The notes: generated by a model not told the origin, from the letters alone. A stretch of 64,000 bases of DNA from Streptomyces netropsis (GCF_014203545.1 NZ_JACHJG010000016.1:28718-92717); one strand, 5' to 3'; shown: positions 31,987 through 40,389, numbered from the stretch's first letter. Program-made: numbers and translations.

Positions 31987-32691
31987 ATGGGGGTGGTAGG
32001 AGTGCGCGAGCGGCCGGGTGCGAAGAGGACCGGGGACGGCAAGAACTATGATCCGGAGCGGCTGTTCCTGCCGCCCGACGACGATCTCGCCCCGAACCGC
32101 CCGGGGGAGACGCTCCGCGCGCGGCTCGACGCGTCCGGCACCGGCCGGACCCGGCTCACCCTCGCCCGTCTCCTCGGGCGCAGGCCCGTGGAGGACGAGT
32201 GGCGCACGGCGCTGGCCGGTGAGCAGCTCGTCGGGACGGCGCTGGAGGAGCTGACGGCGGGCGGCTGGGAGGTGGTGCACTCCATCGTCCTGCCGGGCGA
32301 CGCGATCATCGCCCATCTGCTGATCGGCCCCGGCGGGGTCTTCTGCGTCGGGGTGAAGCACGCCCGCAAGCGGCGGGTCCTGGTCGACGACACCCTGGTC
32401 CGCGTGGCCCGGGAGCGCCGGCCGCGCCCGCACGTACGCGACGCGCGGCGGGACGCGGCGCGCTCGTCGCTGGTGCTCTCCCGGGGCTGCGGCTTCCCGG
32501 TGCGGGTACGGCCGGTGCTGGTGGTCGTCGGGGCCGCGAGCGTGGAGGTGCCGGCCGCGCCGGAGGGTGTACGGGTCCTGCGGGAGCGGGAGGTCCCCGA
32601 GCTCGGCGCCCTGGGCGGAGCCCTGCACCCGGACCGGGTGGCCCGCATCCACACGGTGGCCCGCAACCGCCGCGTCTGGCTGTGGGCGTGA
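31987..32691 (+). CDS. NERD-domain protein with degenerate nuclease motif
   Basis: The 234-residue protein has a NERD (nuclease-related) domain from about residue 70: GEQLVGTALEELTAGGWEVVHSIVL, then AIIAHLLIGPGGVFCVGVKHARKRRVLVDDT. In active members of the fold the segment reads like (I)DHLVVGPxGVFVIExK. Here the Asp is Ala (IAHLL) and the acidic residue before Lys is missing (VGVK), so catalysis is doubtful. A second half, RSSLVLSRGCGFPVRVRPVLVVVGAAS, fits the later strands. The ATG at 31987 was chosen; a GTG at 32002 is an alternative. NERD proteins occur in mobile and housekeeping contexts. No function is assigned. Confidence 0.7.
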   Translation: MGVVGVRERPGAKRTGDGKNYDPERLFLPPDDDLAPNRPGETLRARLDASGTGRTRLTLARLLGRRPVEDEWRTALAGEQLVGTALEELTAGGWEVVHSIVLPGDAIIAHLLIGPGGVFCVGVKHARKRRVLVDDTLVRVARERRPRPHVRDARRDAARSSLVLSRGCGFPVRVRPVLVVVGAASVEVPAAPEGVRVLREREVPELGALGGALHPDRVARIHTVARNRRVWLWA

Positions 32692-32751
32692 TGAGACGTC
32701 AGGAACCGTGCGGGAGGGGCGTGGGCGTCGCGGGCCCGGGCGGCGCCCCGA

Positions 32752-33144
32752 CTAGCGGCCGCCGACCGCCAGCAGCTGCCGCAGCAGGGCCTCGTCCACG
32801 GCGGTCAGCTCGGTGACGAAGCGGGTCAGCACGGCCTCCCGGTCCGGCCGGCCGTCGAGGACCTTGTGCATCCGGCGGGCGGCCAGCCCGCAGTCGTCGG
32901 TCACGGGGGCGTAGGCGTACGCCCGGCCGCGCGGGGTGCGGGTGAGCACCTCCTTGGCGTGCAGCCGGGACAGGATCGTCACCACCGTGCTGTACGTCAG
33001 CTCGCCCGCGAGCCGGCCCTGGACCTCGCGGGGGGTCAGCGGGCCCTCGGCCCGCTGCAGCGCCGTGAGGACCTCGCCCTCCAGCGCCCCGTTCGCGCGG
33101 CGCCGGCCCTGACGGACCACGGTGGTAGGTGTGCCTGCTGACAT
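32752..33144 (-). CDS. BlaI/MecI/CopY-family transcriptional repressor
   Basis: The 130-residue protein is a typical BlaI-size winged helix. It has LEGEVLTALQRAEGPLTPREVQGRLAGELTYSTVVTILSRLHAKEVLTRTPRGRAYAYAP (about 21-80), which is the DNA-binding domain and wing. A C-terminal dimerisation helix pair follows, with FVTELTAVDEALLRQLL at the end. Family members repress beta-lactamase, PBP or copper genes and are inactivated by proteolysis. No BlaR1-type M56 protease gene is in view. It is divergent (205 nt) from a class A PBP gene, the likely target. A TACA/TGTA element lies between the genes. Confidence 0.87.
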   Translation of the reverse strand: MSAGTPTTVVRQGRRRANGALEGEVLTALQRAEGPLTPREVQGRLAGELTYSTVVTILSRLHAKEVLTRTPRGRAYAYAPVTDDCGLAARRMHKVLDGRPDREAVLTRFVTELTAVDEALLRQLLAVGGR

Positions 33145-33203
33145 GCCTGCGGCGTTCCCTCTGTTCGTCTTCCCGCCCGGTACGACCCGGGATGTTCCTC
33201 GTC

Positions 33204-33215
33204 TACAGAAGTGTA
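33204..33215. promoter_or_regulatory. Candidate BlaI-type operator
   Basis: TACAGAAGTGTA has TACA and TGTA half-sites around 4 nt, in the AT-richer part of the blaI-PBP divergent gap. CopY/BlaI/MecI sites use TACA...TGTA half-sites, usually with a 2-nt centre, so the spacing is atypical. CCCGGG repeats at 33316-33334 nearer the PBP start are a second, weaker inverted repeat. Confidence 0.38.
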
Positions 33216-33349
33216 AAGGCGTGGTGAGGCTGCTCCTGCCACCCTTTCCGGCCGTCCCGGCGGCGGATCCTCCGGCCCGAGGGAGGTTCCGGGACGACTG
33301 TGACGGAGCTTTCATCCCGGGAATTTGACCCGGGCCGTAGGGTCGAGCG

Positions 33350-35377
33350 GTGTTCGAACGTCGAAATGGGGCGCACGCCCGGAACCACGCCGCCCCGGTC
33401 CGCCGCAGTCGGCCCGCCTCCCACCTCCTCAGGCGGCTGCGCCCCGCCTACCCCCGCCCGGGGCGGCGCGGCTTCCGCCGCTGGGTGCCGTCCTGGCGCC
33501 AGAGCCTCGGCGCGACCGCCCTCGTCATCGGCGCGTTCTCAGCCCTCGTCGGCGTCCTCTACGCGCGCACGGAGATACCCACCGACCTCAACGCCTTCGC
33601 CACCCAGCAGGACAACGTCTACTACTGGGCCGACGGCACCGAGATGGCCCGTACCGGCGAGGTCAACCGGCAGGACACCGCCCTGGAGAAGGTCCCCGAG
33701 AAGGTGCGCTGGGCGGCGCTGGCCGCCGAGAACGAGACCTTCTACTCCGACAGCGGGATCTCCGTCAGCGGCATCACCCGCGCCCTCACCAGGATGATCA
33801 CGGGTGGGGAGACCCAGGGCGGGTCCACCATCACCCAGCAGTACGTGAAGAACGCCTACCTCAACCAGGAGCAGACCTTCACCCGCAAGCTCACCGAGAT
33901 GTTCATCGCCATCAAGCTGGACAACAAGATGACCAAGTCGGAGATCCTGGAGGGCTACCTCAACACCAGCTGGTACGGGCGCGGCACCTACGGCATCCAG
34001 CGCGCCGCCCACGCCTACTACGGCAAGGACGTCTCGCAGCTCACCGCCAGCGAGGGCGCGGTGCTGGCCTCGCTGCTCAAGGGGGCCGCCCTGTACGACC
34101 CGGCGATCAGCCGCGCGAACCACGAGCGGGCCGTGGAACGCTGGAACTGGATCCTCGACCGGATGGTCACCATCGGCAGGCTCTCCCCGAAGGAGCGGGC
34201 CGGCTACACCACGTTCCCCGAGCCCAAGGCCCCGCCCAAGCCGGCCGGGCTGAACGGGCAGACGGGCTATCTCGTGGAGACCGCCCGCGCCTATGTGAGC
34301 GCCCACACCGAGGTCTCCGACGCCGACTTCGACCTCGGCGGCTACCAGATCCGCACCACGTTCGAGAAGCCGAAGGTCGAGGCGCTCAAGAAGGCCGTGG
34401 CGGACGTCCGGGGCCGGCTCGACCCCGAGCGCCGGGAGGCCGACCGGAACGTCCGCATCGGCGCCGCCTCGGTCACCACCGACGGGCGCATCGTCGCCCT
34501 CATCGGCGGGCCGGACTACCTCAAGCAGGGGTTCAACGACGCCAACTCCTCCGTCGTCCCGGCGGGCACCGCCTTCACCCCCTTCGTCTACGCGGCCGCC
34601 CTGCGCGACGGCGTCCAGCGCGAGCGCGGCAAGCCGCGCGTGCCCGTGACCCCGGCCACCGTCTACGACGGCAACGACAAGGTGACGATCAAGACGCCCG
34701 AGGGCCCGTACTGGGACCGCTCCGGGAAGATCGTGAAGGCGCGCAACGAGGGCGGCAAGTCCTGGGGCAAGGTGCCGCTGCGGGAGGCGGTGGTGAAGGG
34801 CGTCAACGCCCCGATCATGCAGCTGGGCATGGACGTCGGCCTGGACCGGGTGGGCCGTACGGCCGTCCAGACGGGGCTGCTCGCCTCCAGCCTCGGCCCC
34901 CGGGTGCCCGCCTTCTCCCTCGGCACCACCACGCCCAGCGCCATCCGGATGGCCGGGGCCTACGCCACCTTCGCCGCCCGGGGCGCGCACAGCGAGCCCT
35001 ACTCCGTCACCCGGCTCACCCGCAACGGCGACGCCGTCCCGGTGGACAAGCCGACGGCCGAGCGGGCCCTGCCCGCGTCCGTGGCCGGCGCCGTGGACGA
35101 CGCGCTGCGCGACACGGTCCGGCGCGGCACCGCCGGTACGGCACGGGCCGCCGGGGCCGATGCGGCGGGGAAGGCGGGCACCGGACCGGACAACAAGTCG
35201 GCCTGGTTCGTCGGCTACCGCGGCACCCTCTCGACCGCCGTCTCGCTCTCCCGCATCGACCCGAAGAGCCAGGCGCTGCAGCCGCTGACCGGGCTCGGCG
35301 GCGCGGCGGCGTCCGTCTCCGGCAGCCCGTACCCGATCGGCATCTGGACGGCGTACATGACCGAGCTGGGGAAGTGA
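33350..35377 (+). CDS. Class A penicillin-binding protein with intact GT51 and degenerate transpeptidase
   Basis: The 675-residue protein has a cytoplasmic N-terminus and one TM (about 52-71). The GT51 transglycosylase domain has Glu127 in AAENETFY, GGSTITQQYVKN (158-168), RKLTEMFIAIKL and EILEGYLN, all well conserved. The transpeptidase domain keeps its fold but not its motifs. The SxxK position reads GTAFTPF (Thr407 and Thr410 replace Ser and Lys), SxN reads GVN (484-486), and KTG reads KAG (608-610). Peptide cross-linking and penicillin acylation are therefore unlikely, so it should act as a glycan polymerase with a structural or sensing domain. GTG 33350 was chosen. It is divergent from a BlaI-type repressor. 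Confidence 0.9.
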   Translation: MFERRNGAHARNHAAPVRRSRPASHLLRRLRPAYPRPGRRGFRRWVPSWRQSLGATALVIGAFSALVGVLYARTEIPTDLNAFATQQDNVYYWADGTEMARTGEVNRQDTALEKVPEKVRWAALAAENETFYSDSGISVSGITRALTRMITGGETQGGSTITQQYVKNAYLNQEQTFTRKLTEMFIAIKLDNKMTKSEILEGYLNTSWYGRGTYGIQRAAHAYYGKDVSQLTASEGAVLASLLKGAALYDPAISRANHERAVERWNWILDRMVTIGRLSPKERAGYTTFPEPKAPPKPAGLNGQTGYLVETARAYVSAHTEVSDADFDLGGYQIRTTFEKPKVEALKKAVADVRGRLDPERREADRNVRIGAASVTTDGRIVALIGGPDYLKQGFNDANSSVVPAGTAFTPFVYAAALRDGVQRERGKPRVPVTPATVYDGNDKVTIKTPEGPYWDRSGKIVKARNEGGKSWGKVPLREAVVKGVNAPIMQLGMDVGLDRVGRTAVQTGLLASSLGPRVPAFSLGTTTPSAIRMAGAYATFAARGAHSEPYSVTRLTRNGDAVPVDKPTAERALPASVAGAVDDALRDTVRRGTAGTARAAGADAAGKAGTGPDNKSAWFVGYRGTLSTAVSLSRIDPKSQALQPLTGLGGAAASVSGSPYPIGIWTAYMTELGK

Positions 35378-35383
35378 ACGACC

Positions 35384-35416
35384 GCGCCCCGGCCCCCGAC
35401 GCGGGGGCCGGGGCGC
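35384..35416. terminator. Bidirectional terminator between PBP and deacetylase-like genes
   Basis: Perfect 15-nt arms GCGCCCCGGCCCCCG (35384-35398) and CGGGGGCCGGGGCGC (35402-35416) enclose a 3-nt loop. It fills most of the 48-nt gap between two convergent genes. Confidence 0.85.
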
Positions 35417-35425
35417 GGCCGGGGA

Positions 35426-36727
35426 CTATTTGAGGAACGTCTGCCAGTTCGGCGCCTGTGCCGGGTCCAGGCCGCGCAGCTTCGTCAGCACCTTCGGGTC
35501 CTGCGCGTCCAGCCAGTCGGCGAGCTGCTTGAAGGACACGCACCGCACCCCGTCCCGCTTGCAGACCGACTTCACGACGTCCTCGACGGCCTTCATGTAT
35601 ATGCCGCCGTTCCAGTCCTCGAAGTGGTTGCCGACGAACATCGGTGCCCGGCTGCCGTTGTAGACCCGCTCGAAGCCGTTGAGGTAACCGTCCCGGGTCA
35701 GCTTCCGCCACTCGGCGTACTTGGCAGGGTCGCCCTTGGTCGTGCCGCCGGACTGGTTGTAGAGGAAATTGAAGTCCATGGACAGGACCTGCTTCTCGCT
35801 CTTCGGATACGGGAGCAGCTGCAGCGGGAAATTCCAGATGCCGTTGATCTGGGACGGCCAGAGCTGGAAGTCACCGGGCGAGCTGGCGTCGTAGCGCCAG
35901 CCGTAGGACTTCGCCGCCGTCAGGAGCGACTTCTGACCCTCCAGACAGGGGGCGCGGCCGCCCACCAGCTCCTTCTTGAAGTCGAAGGGCAGCGGCGGAA
36001 GGTCCTGGTAGCCCGTGTTCGTCTTCCAGTTCTGCACGAAGGAGTACGACTGATCGATCTCGCTCTTCCACTCGGCCGGGCTCCATTCGCCACCGCCCTT
36101 GGGCCCGCAGAAATGGCCGTTGAAGTGGGTGCCTATCTCGTTTCCGTCCAGCCACGCACCACGGAGCTGCGAGATGGTGTCCTTGATGTGCGGGTCGGTC
36201 GCGTAGGAGATCGCCGCGTCGCCAGGCTTGTGCTGCGGCGGCTTGTACAGCGTCGCCTTCGACTTCGGCAGCAGATACATCGAGCTGAGGAAGAACGTCA
36301 TCTGCGCGTCGTTCTGCTTGGCGACCTCGCGGAAGTGCGCGAACAGGTTGTCGTCGCCCGACAGCGCGCCGTCCCAGGAGAAGACCACGAACTGCGGCGG
36401 CTTCTCGCCCGGCTTCAGCTTCTCGGCCTTCGGCTGCTTGGGCTGCGGACCGGTGTAGGACGTCGAGCCGTCGCCGAGCACCCTGACCTTGCCGTCCCAC
36501 TTCTCTTCTTCCGGCTTCTTCTTCTGGGTGCCGCCGGCCCCGCTCCGCGCCGAGGTGTCCGCTTCCGGGGAGGCGGCGGTGTCCTTCCGGTCGTCCTTCT
36601 CGTTGGCGTCGCCGAACGCCAGCCCGGCGACGATCGCGAGCACGAGGGCCGAGGCGCCCAGGGTCTGCCCGGCGTACGAGAACCACTTTGACCGGTTGGG
36701 CTGATTCGCCCTATTCGCCCTCGTCAA
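35426..36727 (-). CDS. Membrane-anchored polysaccharide deacetylase-like protein
   Basis: The 433-residue protein has a membrane or signal segment (residues 19-38, QTLGASALVLAIVAGLAFGD), a charged Lys/Glu/Pro-rich linker (40-110), then a NodB-like barrel. VVFSWDGA (114-121) corresponds to the motif with the first acidic residue. HFNGH (201-205) resembles the metal-binding HxxxH motif and TFFLSSMYLL a barrel strand. The first motif lacks the usual TFDDG acidic pair, so activity is not certain. Start is TTG 36727, with GGGAG upstream. It probably acts on a cell-surface polymer. It is convergent with the PBP gene. Confidence 0.72.
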   Translation of the reverse strand: MTRANRANQPNRSKWFSYAGQTLGASALVLAIVAGLAFGDANEKDDRKDTAASPEADTSARSGAGGTQKKKPEEEKWDGKVRVLGDGSTSYTGPQPKQPKAEKLKPGEKPPQFVVFSWDGALSGDDNLFAHFREVAKQNDAQMTFFLSSMYLLPKSKATLYKPPQHKPGDAAISYATDPHIKDTISQLRGAWLDGNEIGTHFNGHFCGPKGGGEWSPAEWKSEIDQSYSFVQNWKTNTGYQDLPPLPFDFKKELVGGRAPCLEGQKSLLTAAKSYGWRYDASSPGDFQLWPSQINGIWNFPLQLLPYPKSEKQVLSMDFNFLYNQSGGTTKGDPAKYAEWRKLTRDGYLNGFERVYNGSRAPMFVGNHFEDWNGGIYMKAVEDVVKSVCKRDGVRCVSFKQLADWLDAQDPKVLTKLRGLDPAQAPNWQTFLK

Positions 36728-36769
36728 CTTCGTACTCCCTGGCGCCAGTACAGATGTTCCGGCCCAGTA

Positions 36770-37528
36770 TCACCCGATGGTCGGACAACCCCGAAGTGTC
36801 GGGTGGTCCGCGACGACCGTGCACGACCCGGGCGCGATCTCGGTGAACCCCGCGTCCCGCACGACCGGCAGTCCGCTCGTCGTCAGCTCCGCCCAGCGCG
36901 CCGGGTCGGCGGTCCGCACCGACAGCGCGAAACCGGCTTCCCGCCAGGCCGCGCGCGCCGCTTCGTCCAGCCCCCACCAGGCGAGATGCGCTCCGTGCCC
37001 GGCCTGCGCCATCGCCTTGCCCGCCGACATGTCCAGGTCCGGGTTCAGCCACAGCACCGGCCGTGCGGGGTCCGGTGCGGCCGGGGGCTCGGGGTCGGCC
37101 AGGTCCGTGCCCGACACCTGAAGCTTGACCAGCTCCTTGGGCCAGCCGTCCAGCGGCACGGGCGGGAAGACCCGCACCTCGGCCGCCGCTCCCGTCACGG
37201 TGATCCCCGGCAGCTGTGCCGCCCGCCGCCACTCCGCACCGCGCGCCCGGCGCACCACCTTGCGGATCCGGGCGTCCTGCCAGTTCCGGACGGCTTGCGC
37301 CCACTCGCCCTCTTCGTCGCCCTCGCCCTGGGACCGCTCGTCGGAGAGCATGGCGAGCACCGCGCGCGCCGCCGTCTGAAGGGCGTCCGTACGGGACGGC
37401 GGCTCGGTCTTCTCGATCCGCACCACGAGCGGCAGGACGAACTGCGGGAACTCGTCGCGCGGGTCGGCGGCCCCGGTCCGGGCGGCGGTCTCGGAAACGG
37501 TCTCGGAAGCGGTGTCAGAGCTGGTCAC
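36770..37528 (-). CDS. Peptidyl-tRNA hydrolase PTH2-like protein
   Basis: The 252-residue protein has a Ser/Thr/Glu-rich start. Its C-terminal third matches the Pth2 (archaeal/eukaryotic type) family: PVLWLNPDLDMSAGKAMAQAGHGAHLAWWGLDE (the Lys and His of GKxxAQxxHxA), then FALSVRTADPARWAEL and a TTSGLPVVRDAGFTEIAPGSCTVVADHP end. Pth2 frees tRNA from peptidyl-tRNA. The first 130 residues form an additional domain not usual in Pth2. GTG 37528 was chosen, with GGGGG upstream. It is divergent from the ABC exporter genes (54 nt). Confidence 0.75.
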   Translation of the reverse strand: MTSSDTASETVSETAARTGAADPRDEFPQFVLPLVVRIEKTEPPSRTDALQTAARAVLAMLSDERSQGEGDEEGEWAQAVRNWQDARIRKVVRRARGAEWRRAAQLPGITVTGAAAEVRVFPPVPLDGWPKELVKLQVSGTDLADPEPPAAPDPARPVLWLNPDLDMSAGKAMAQAGHGAHLAWWGLDEAARAAWREAGFALSVRTADPARWAELTTSGLPVVRDAGFTEIAPGSCTVVADHPTLRGCPTIG

Positions 37529-37582
37529 GCCCCCAGTCTGCCAGCCGCTTCGAACGCGCAGCCGCCCGTTACTGTGTTGCCC

Positions 37583-38518
37583 ATGAGACTGACGGGGGTC
37601 GGGCGTCGCTATGGGATCGGCGGCTCGTGGGTACTGCGGGGGGTCGACCTCGATGTGCGGCCGGGATCGCTGGTGCGCATCGAAGGCGCCAACGGCAGCG
37701 GCAAGTCCACGCTGCTGCGCCTGCTCGCCGGCATCGACGCCCCCACCACCGGCCGGATCACCGGCCGGCCGCGCACCGCGTTCGTCCCCGAGCGCTTTCC
37801 CGCCGCGCTGCCCTTCACGGCCATCGGCTATCTGACGATGCTCGGCCGCGTCCACGGTCTGAGCCGTTCCGCCGCCGCGAGCGCCGCCGCCCTATGGCTG
37901 GAGCGCTTCGGCGCCGCCGAGCACGCCCGTACCCGCCTGTCCGAACTCTCCAAGGGCAGCAGCCAGAAGGTCGCCGTGGCCCAGGGCCTGCTCGCCGACC
38001 CCGGCCTGCTCGTTCTCGACGAGGCCTGGACCGGTCTCGACCAGGCCTCCCGGGCCGTCCTCGACCGTGCCGTGACGGACCGCGTGGCGGCCGGAGCCAC
38101 GGTCGTCTACGTCGACCACGACCCGGGCCGCCTGGCGGGCGTGCCCGACGCGGTCTTCCGCGTGGACGCGGGACGGCTGGTCGCGGTGGCCTCGGCGGGC
38201 ACAGCAGGTGCCGCGGACCTACGGGACGGGCTCCCGGGCCCCCGGGGACGGTCCGCGGCCCGCCCCGCCGGTCCGCGGGTGAGTATCGAGGCCGAGGGGC
38301 CGTCCGGCGCCCACCTGCCCGAGGGACTGCCCGGCGATCCCGTGCACGGGCCCCTCGGCCCCGTGGCACCCGACGCGCCCGCCGTCCACCGCCTGACCGT
38401 CGCCGCCGCGCACTCGGACGCCCTGCTGCGGGCCCTCCTGGCGGCCCGCCCCGCGTGGCACATACGCGCCGTGACGACGACGGAGCCCGCCCACGTCGAA
38501 GGAGAGCCGGGCCGATGA
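37583..38518 (+). CDS. ABC transporter ATP-binding protein
   Basis: The 311-residue ATPase has Walker A GANGSGKST (35-43), signature LSKGS (122-126, a variant of LSGGQ), Walker B LLVLDE (142-147) and the switch His in YVDHDPGRLAG. The last 110 residues are a Pro/Gly-rich tail ending in a region (VHRLTVAAAHSDALLRALLAARPAWHIRAV) like the regulatory C-terminal strand segment of ABC-2 exporters. The start ATG at 37583 is preceded by only a weak site. The stop overlaps the next start (ATGA), so it forms an exporter with the following membrane protein. The substrate is unknown. Confidence 0.87.
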   Translation: MRLTGVGRRYGIGGSWVLRGVDLDVRPGSLVRIEGANGSGKSTLLRLLAGIDAPTTGRITGRPRTAFVPERFPAALPFTAIGYLTMLGRVHGLSRSAAASAAALWLERFGAAEHARTRLSELSKGSSQKVAVAQGLLADPGLLVLDEAWTGLDQASRAVLDRAVTDRVAAGATVVYVDHDPGRLAGVPDAVFRVDAGRLVAVASAGTAGAADLRDGLPGPRGRSAARPAGPRVSIEAEGPSGAHLPEGLPGDPVHGPLGPVAPDAPAVHRLTVAAAHSDALLRALLAARPAWHIRAVTTTEPAHVEGEPGR

Positions 38519-39192
38519 CCGCACTGCTCCGCTACCAGGCCGCCCTGCTGGCCCGCTCGCACCGGTGGCTGCCCCCGCTGCTGCTCTACCTGGCCCTCAT
38601 GGCCATCGGGGTGCAGACCGGCGAGCCGATCCTGGACTCGCTCGGCTTCGCGGCGGCCGTGCTGCTGCCGGTGACCGCGTGGCTGGTGCGGGTGTGCGTG
38701 ACGAACGAGCCGGGCGCCGCCCGGGACTGCGCGGCCGCCGCGGCCGGCCCGGCCCGCGTCCATCTCGCGGCGCTGCTCACCGCGCTGCTCGCCGCGACGG
38801 GCCTCGCCGTCGTGGGCACCGCGTTCGTCACGGCGGTCAGCGACCCGCGCGGCACCCGCCACGAGGACCTGCCGGTCTGGTCCGCGGCCGGGGCGGGGCT
38901 GCTGGCCGCCGTGACGTGTGTGCTGCTCGGGGCGGCGGTCGGGGCGGTCTGCAACCGGCCGGTGCTGCGCAGCACCGCGTGGGCGGTGCCGACGACCGTG
39001 CTCGGGGCGTTCGTGGTGCTGTTCGTCGGCGGATCGCCCGCGAGGGCCGCCGTGAACGGGCTGGTCAACGGCTCCCGGACCGCGACCGTGACCGTGCCGC
39101 TGGTGCCGCTCGCCGTGGCCGCCGTGCTCGCGGCGGCGGCCATGTCCGTGGCCTGCGCGCTCAGTGCGCGGCAGCCGGGCGGCGGGACGTGA
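38515..39192 (+). CDS. ABC exporter membrane subunit (ABC-2-like)
   Basis: The 225-residue hydrophobic protein has six likely helices (LPPLLLYLALMAIGV, FAAAVLLPVTAWLV, LAALLTALLAATGLAVVGTAFV, AAGAGLLAAVTCVLLGAAVGAVC, AVPTTVLGAFVVLFVG, PLAVAAVLAAAAMSVACAL). This is the usual half-size ABC-2 permease layout. ATG 38515 overlaps the ATPase stop by 4 nt, with GGAGA upstream. The two proteins should form one export system of unknown substrate. A sequence-family name is not recognised. Confidence 0.82.
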   Translation: MTALLRYQAALLARSHRWLPPLLLYLALMAIGVQTGEPILDSLGFAAAVLLPVTAWLVRVCVTNEPGAARDCAAAAAGPARVHLAALLTALLAATGLAVVGTAFVTAVSDPRGTRHEDLPVWSAAGAGLLAAVTCVLLGAAVGAVCNRPVLRSTAWAVPTTVLGAFVVLFVGGSPARAAVNGLVNGSRTATVTVPLVPLAVAAVLAAAAMSVACALSARQPGGGT

Positions 39193-39232
39193 GGGGCTCG
39201 TACGGACCGGTGGCCGAGAGAGACGGAGCGAG

Positions 39233-39409
39233 ATGAACGACGGCACGGACGACGACATGAACGACGGCACGAACGACCGTCGGCCGACGGGCTTCGCGGA
39301 CTGCGTGCAGTGCGGCGAGCCCACCGAATACCCCTCGGACCGGCCCGGCAGCACGCTGTGCCCGGTCTGCGCATGGCAGGAAGCCCAGCGGACGGCCTGT
39401 TCCGGCTGA
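39233..39409 (+). CDS. Small zinc-ribbon protein
   Basis: The 58-residue protein has an Asp/Asn-rich N-terminus with a near repeat (MNDGTDDD, MNDGTNDR) and two CxxC pairs: CVQC at about 25-28 and CPVC at about 43-46. The pairs are separated by GEPTEYPSDRPGSTL, which is a zinc-ribbon spacing. The ATG at 39233 is preceded by GGAG. It lies 40 nt after the ABC permease gene and may be in the same transcript. It is convergent with the deacetylase gene. The function is unknown; a small metal-binding or nucleic-acid-binding protein is likely. Confidence 0.65.
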   Translation: MNDGTDDDMNDGTNDRRPTGFADCVQCGEPTEYPSDRPGSTLCPVCAWQEAQRTACSG

Positions 39410-39424
39410 CGTGCCCTCGGACGG

Positions 39425-40324
39425 TCAGCGACCGGCGATCAGGTCGGAGACCCGGACGAACTCGTAGCCCCTGGCACGCAGTTCCGGCACGATCCGCCGG
39501 ATCGCCTCCTCCGTGACCGGTGCCGCGCTGCGCGTGCAGTGCATCACCACCACCGAGCCGGGCTTCACCTGCGACAGCACCTCCCTGGCCACCGGGCCGG
39601 CCTGCTTGGCGAAGGCGTCGCCGCTGACCACGTCCCACTGCACGGCCGTCGCCTTCGTCGGGCCGATGGCGCGCAGCACGGCGTCGTTGTGACAGCCGCC
39701 GGGGAAGCGGAAGTACGGGACGGTGTTCTTGACCCCGGCGCGGCGGAAGGCGTCGAAGGCGCGCTCCACATCGGCGCGGGCGCCCTTGAGGGGGACGGTC
39801 GGCAGCTTGTAGCAGGGGGTGGAGAACGCGTGGTGCGCGTACGAGTGGTTGGCCACCTCGAAGAGCGGGTCGCCGCCGATGGAGCGGGCCTGCGCCGGGT
39901 ACTGCTCCGCCCACTTGCCGGTCATGAAGACGGTGGCGGGCACCTTCAGCCGCCGCAGGGTCGCGATGAGCTGAGGATTGTCGAACCGCTCGCCCCGCGC
40001 CGCCCGCTCGTCCTGGTCCGCCGTCATGTCGGCGTCGAAGGTGAGGGCGACCCGCTTGCCGCCGTCGCGCTTGCCGTGCGAGAAGACGGGGGCGGCCCCG
40101 CCGGGCCCGGGCGGGAGGGTCGGCGCGGCCGACCCGCCGGCGGGCGTCGTGGGGGCCGTGGGCGCGGTGGGCGTCACCGCGGGGCGCGAGGCCGCGGCGG
40201 AGGGCTTCCCGGGCGCGGCGGCACCGGAGCCGTCCGCGCCGCAGGCCGCCAGCGTGCTGCACAGCAGCACGGCGGCGGCAGCGAGGACCCGCCGGGCACG
40301 CGGGGGATGGATCTTGGGGGACAC
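39425..40324 (-). CDS. Polysaccharide deacetylase lipoprotein
   Basis: The 299-residue protein has a lipoprotein signal ending STLAAC (Cys28), a Pro/Ala/Thr linker (30-80), then a NodB deacetylase domain. Motif 1 is TFDAD (95-99), motif 2 is HSYAHH with metal His at 160 and 164, motif 3 is YFRFPGGCHND, and later PGSVVVMHC gives the conserved His. These residues fit a metal-dependent carbohydrate de-N-acetylase, perhaps acting on peptidoglycan. GTG 40324 has a poor ribosome-binding site, so the exact start is uncertain. Confidence 0.88.
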   Translation of the reverse strand: MSPKIHPPRARRVLAAAAVLLCSTLAACGADGSGAAAPGKPSAAASRPAVTPTAPTAPTTPAGGSAAPTLPPGPGGAAPVFSHGKRDGGKRVALTFDADMTADQDERAARGERFDNPQLIATLRRLKVPATVFMTGKWAEQYPAQARSIGGDPLFEVANHSYAHHAFSTPCYKLPTVPLKGARADVERAFDAFRRAGVKNTVPYFRFPGGCHNDAVLRAIGPTKATAVQWDVVSGDAFAKQAGPVAREVLSQVKPGSVVVMHCTRSAAPVTEEAIRRIVPELRARGYEFVRVSDLIAGR

Positions 40325-40389
40325 GGGGGAACCGTATCGGACACATCATCCGAAGAACGCGCCCCCGGGTGCCGCCCCAGGATCCGCCG

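Noticed and set aside
37583..39192. LSKGS in place of LSGGQ taken as a sign of a dead ABC ATPase
   Set aside because: Signature variants occur in ABC-2 exporters, Walker A and B are intact, and a coupled permease follows, so it is probably functional.
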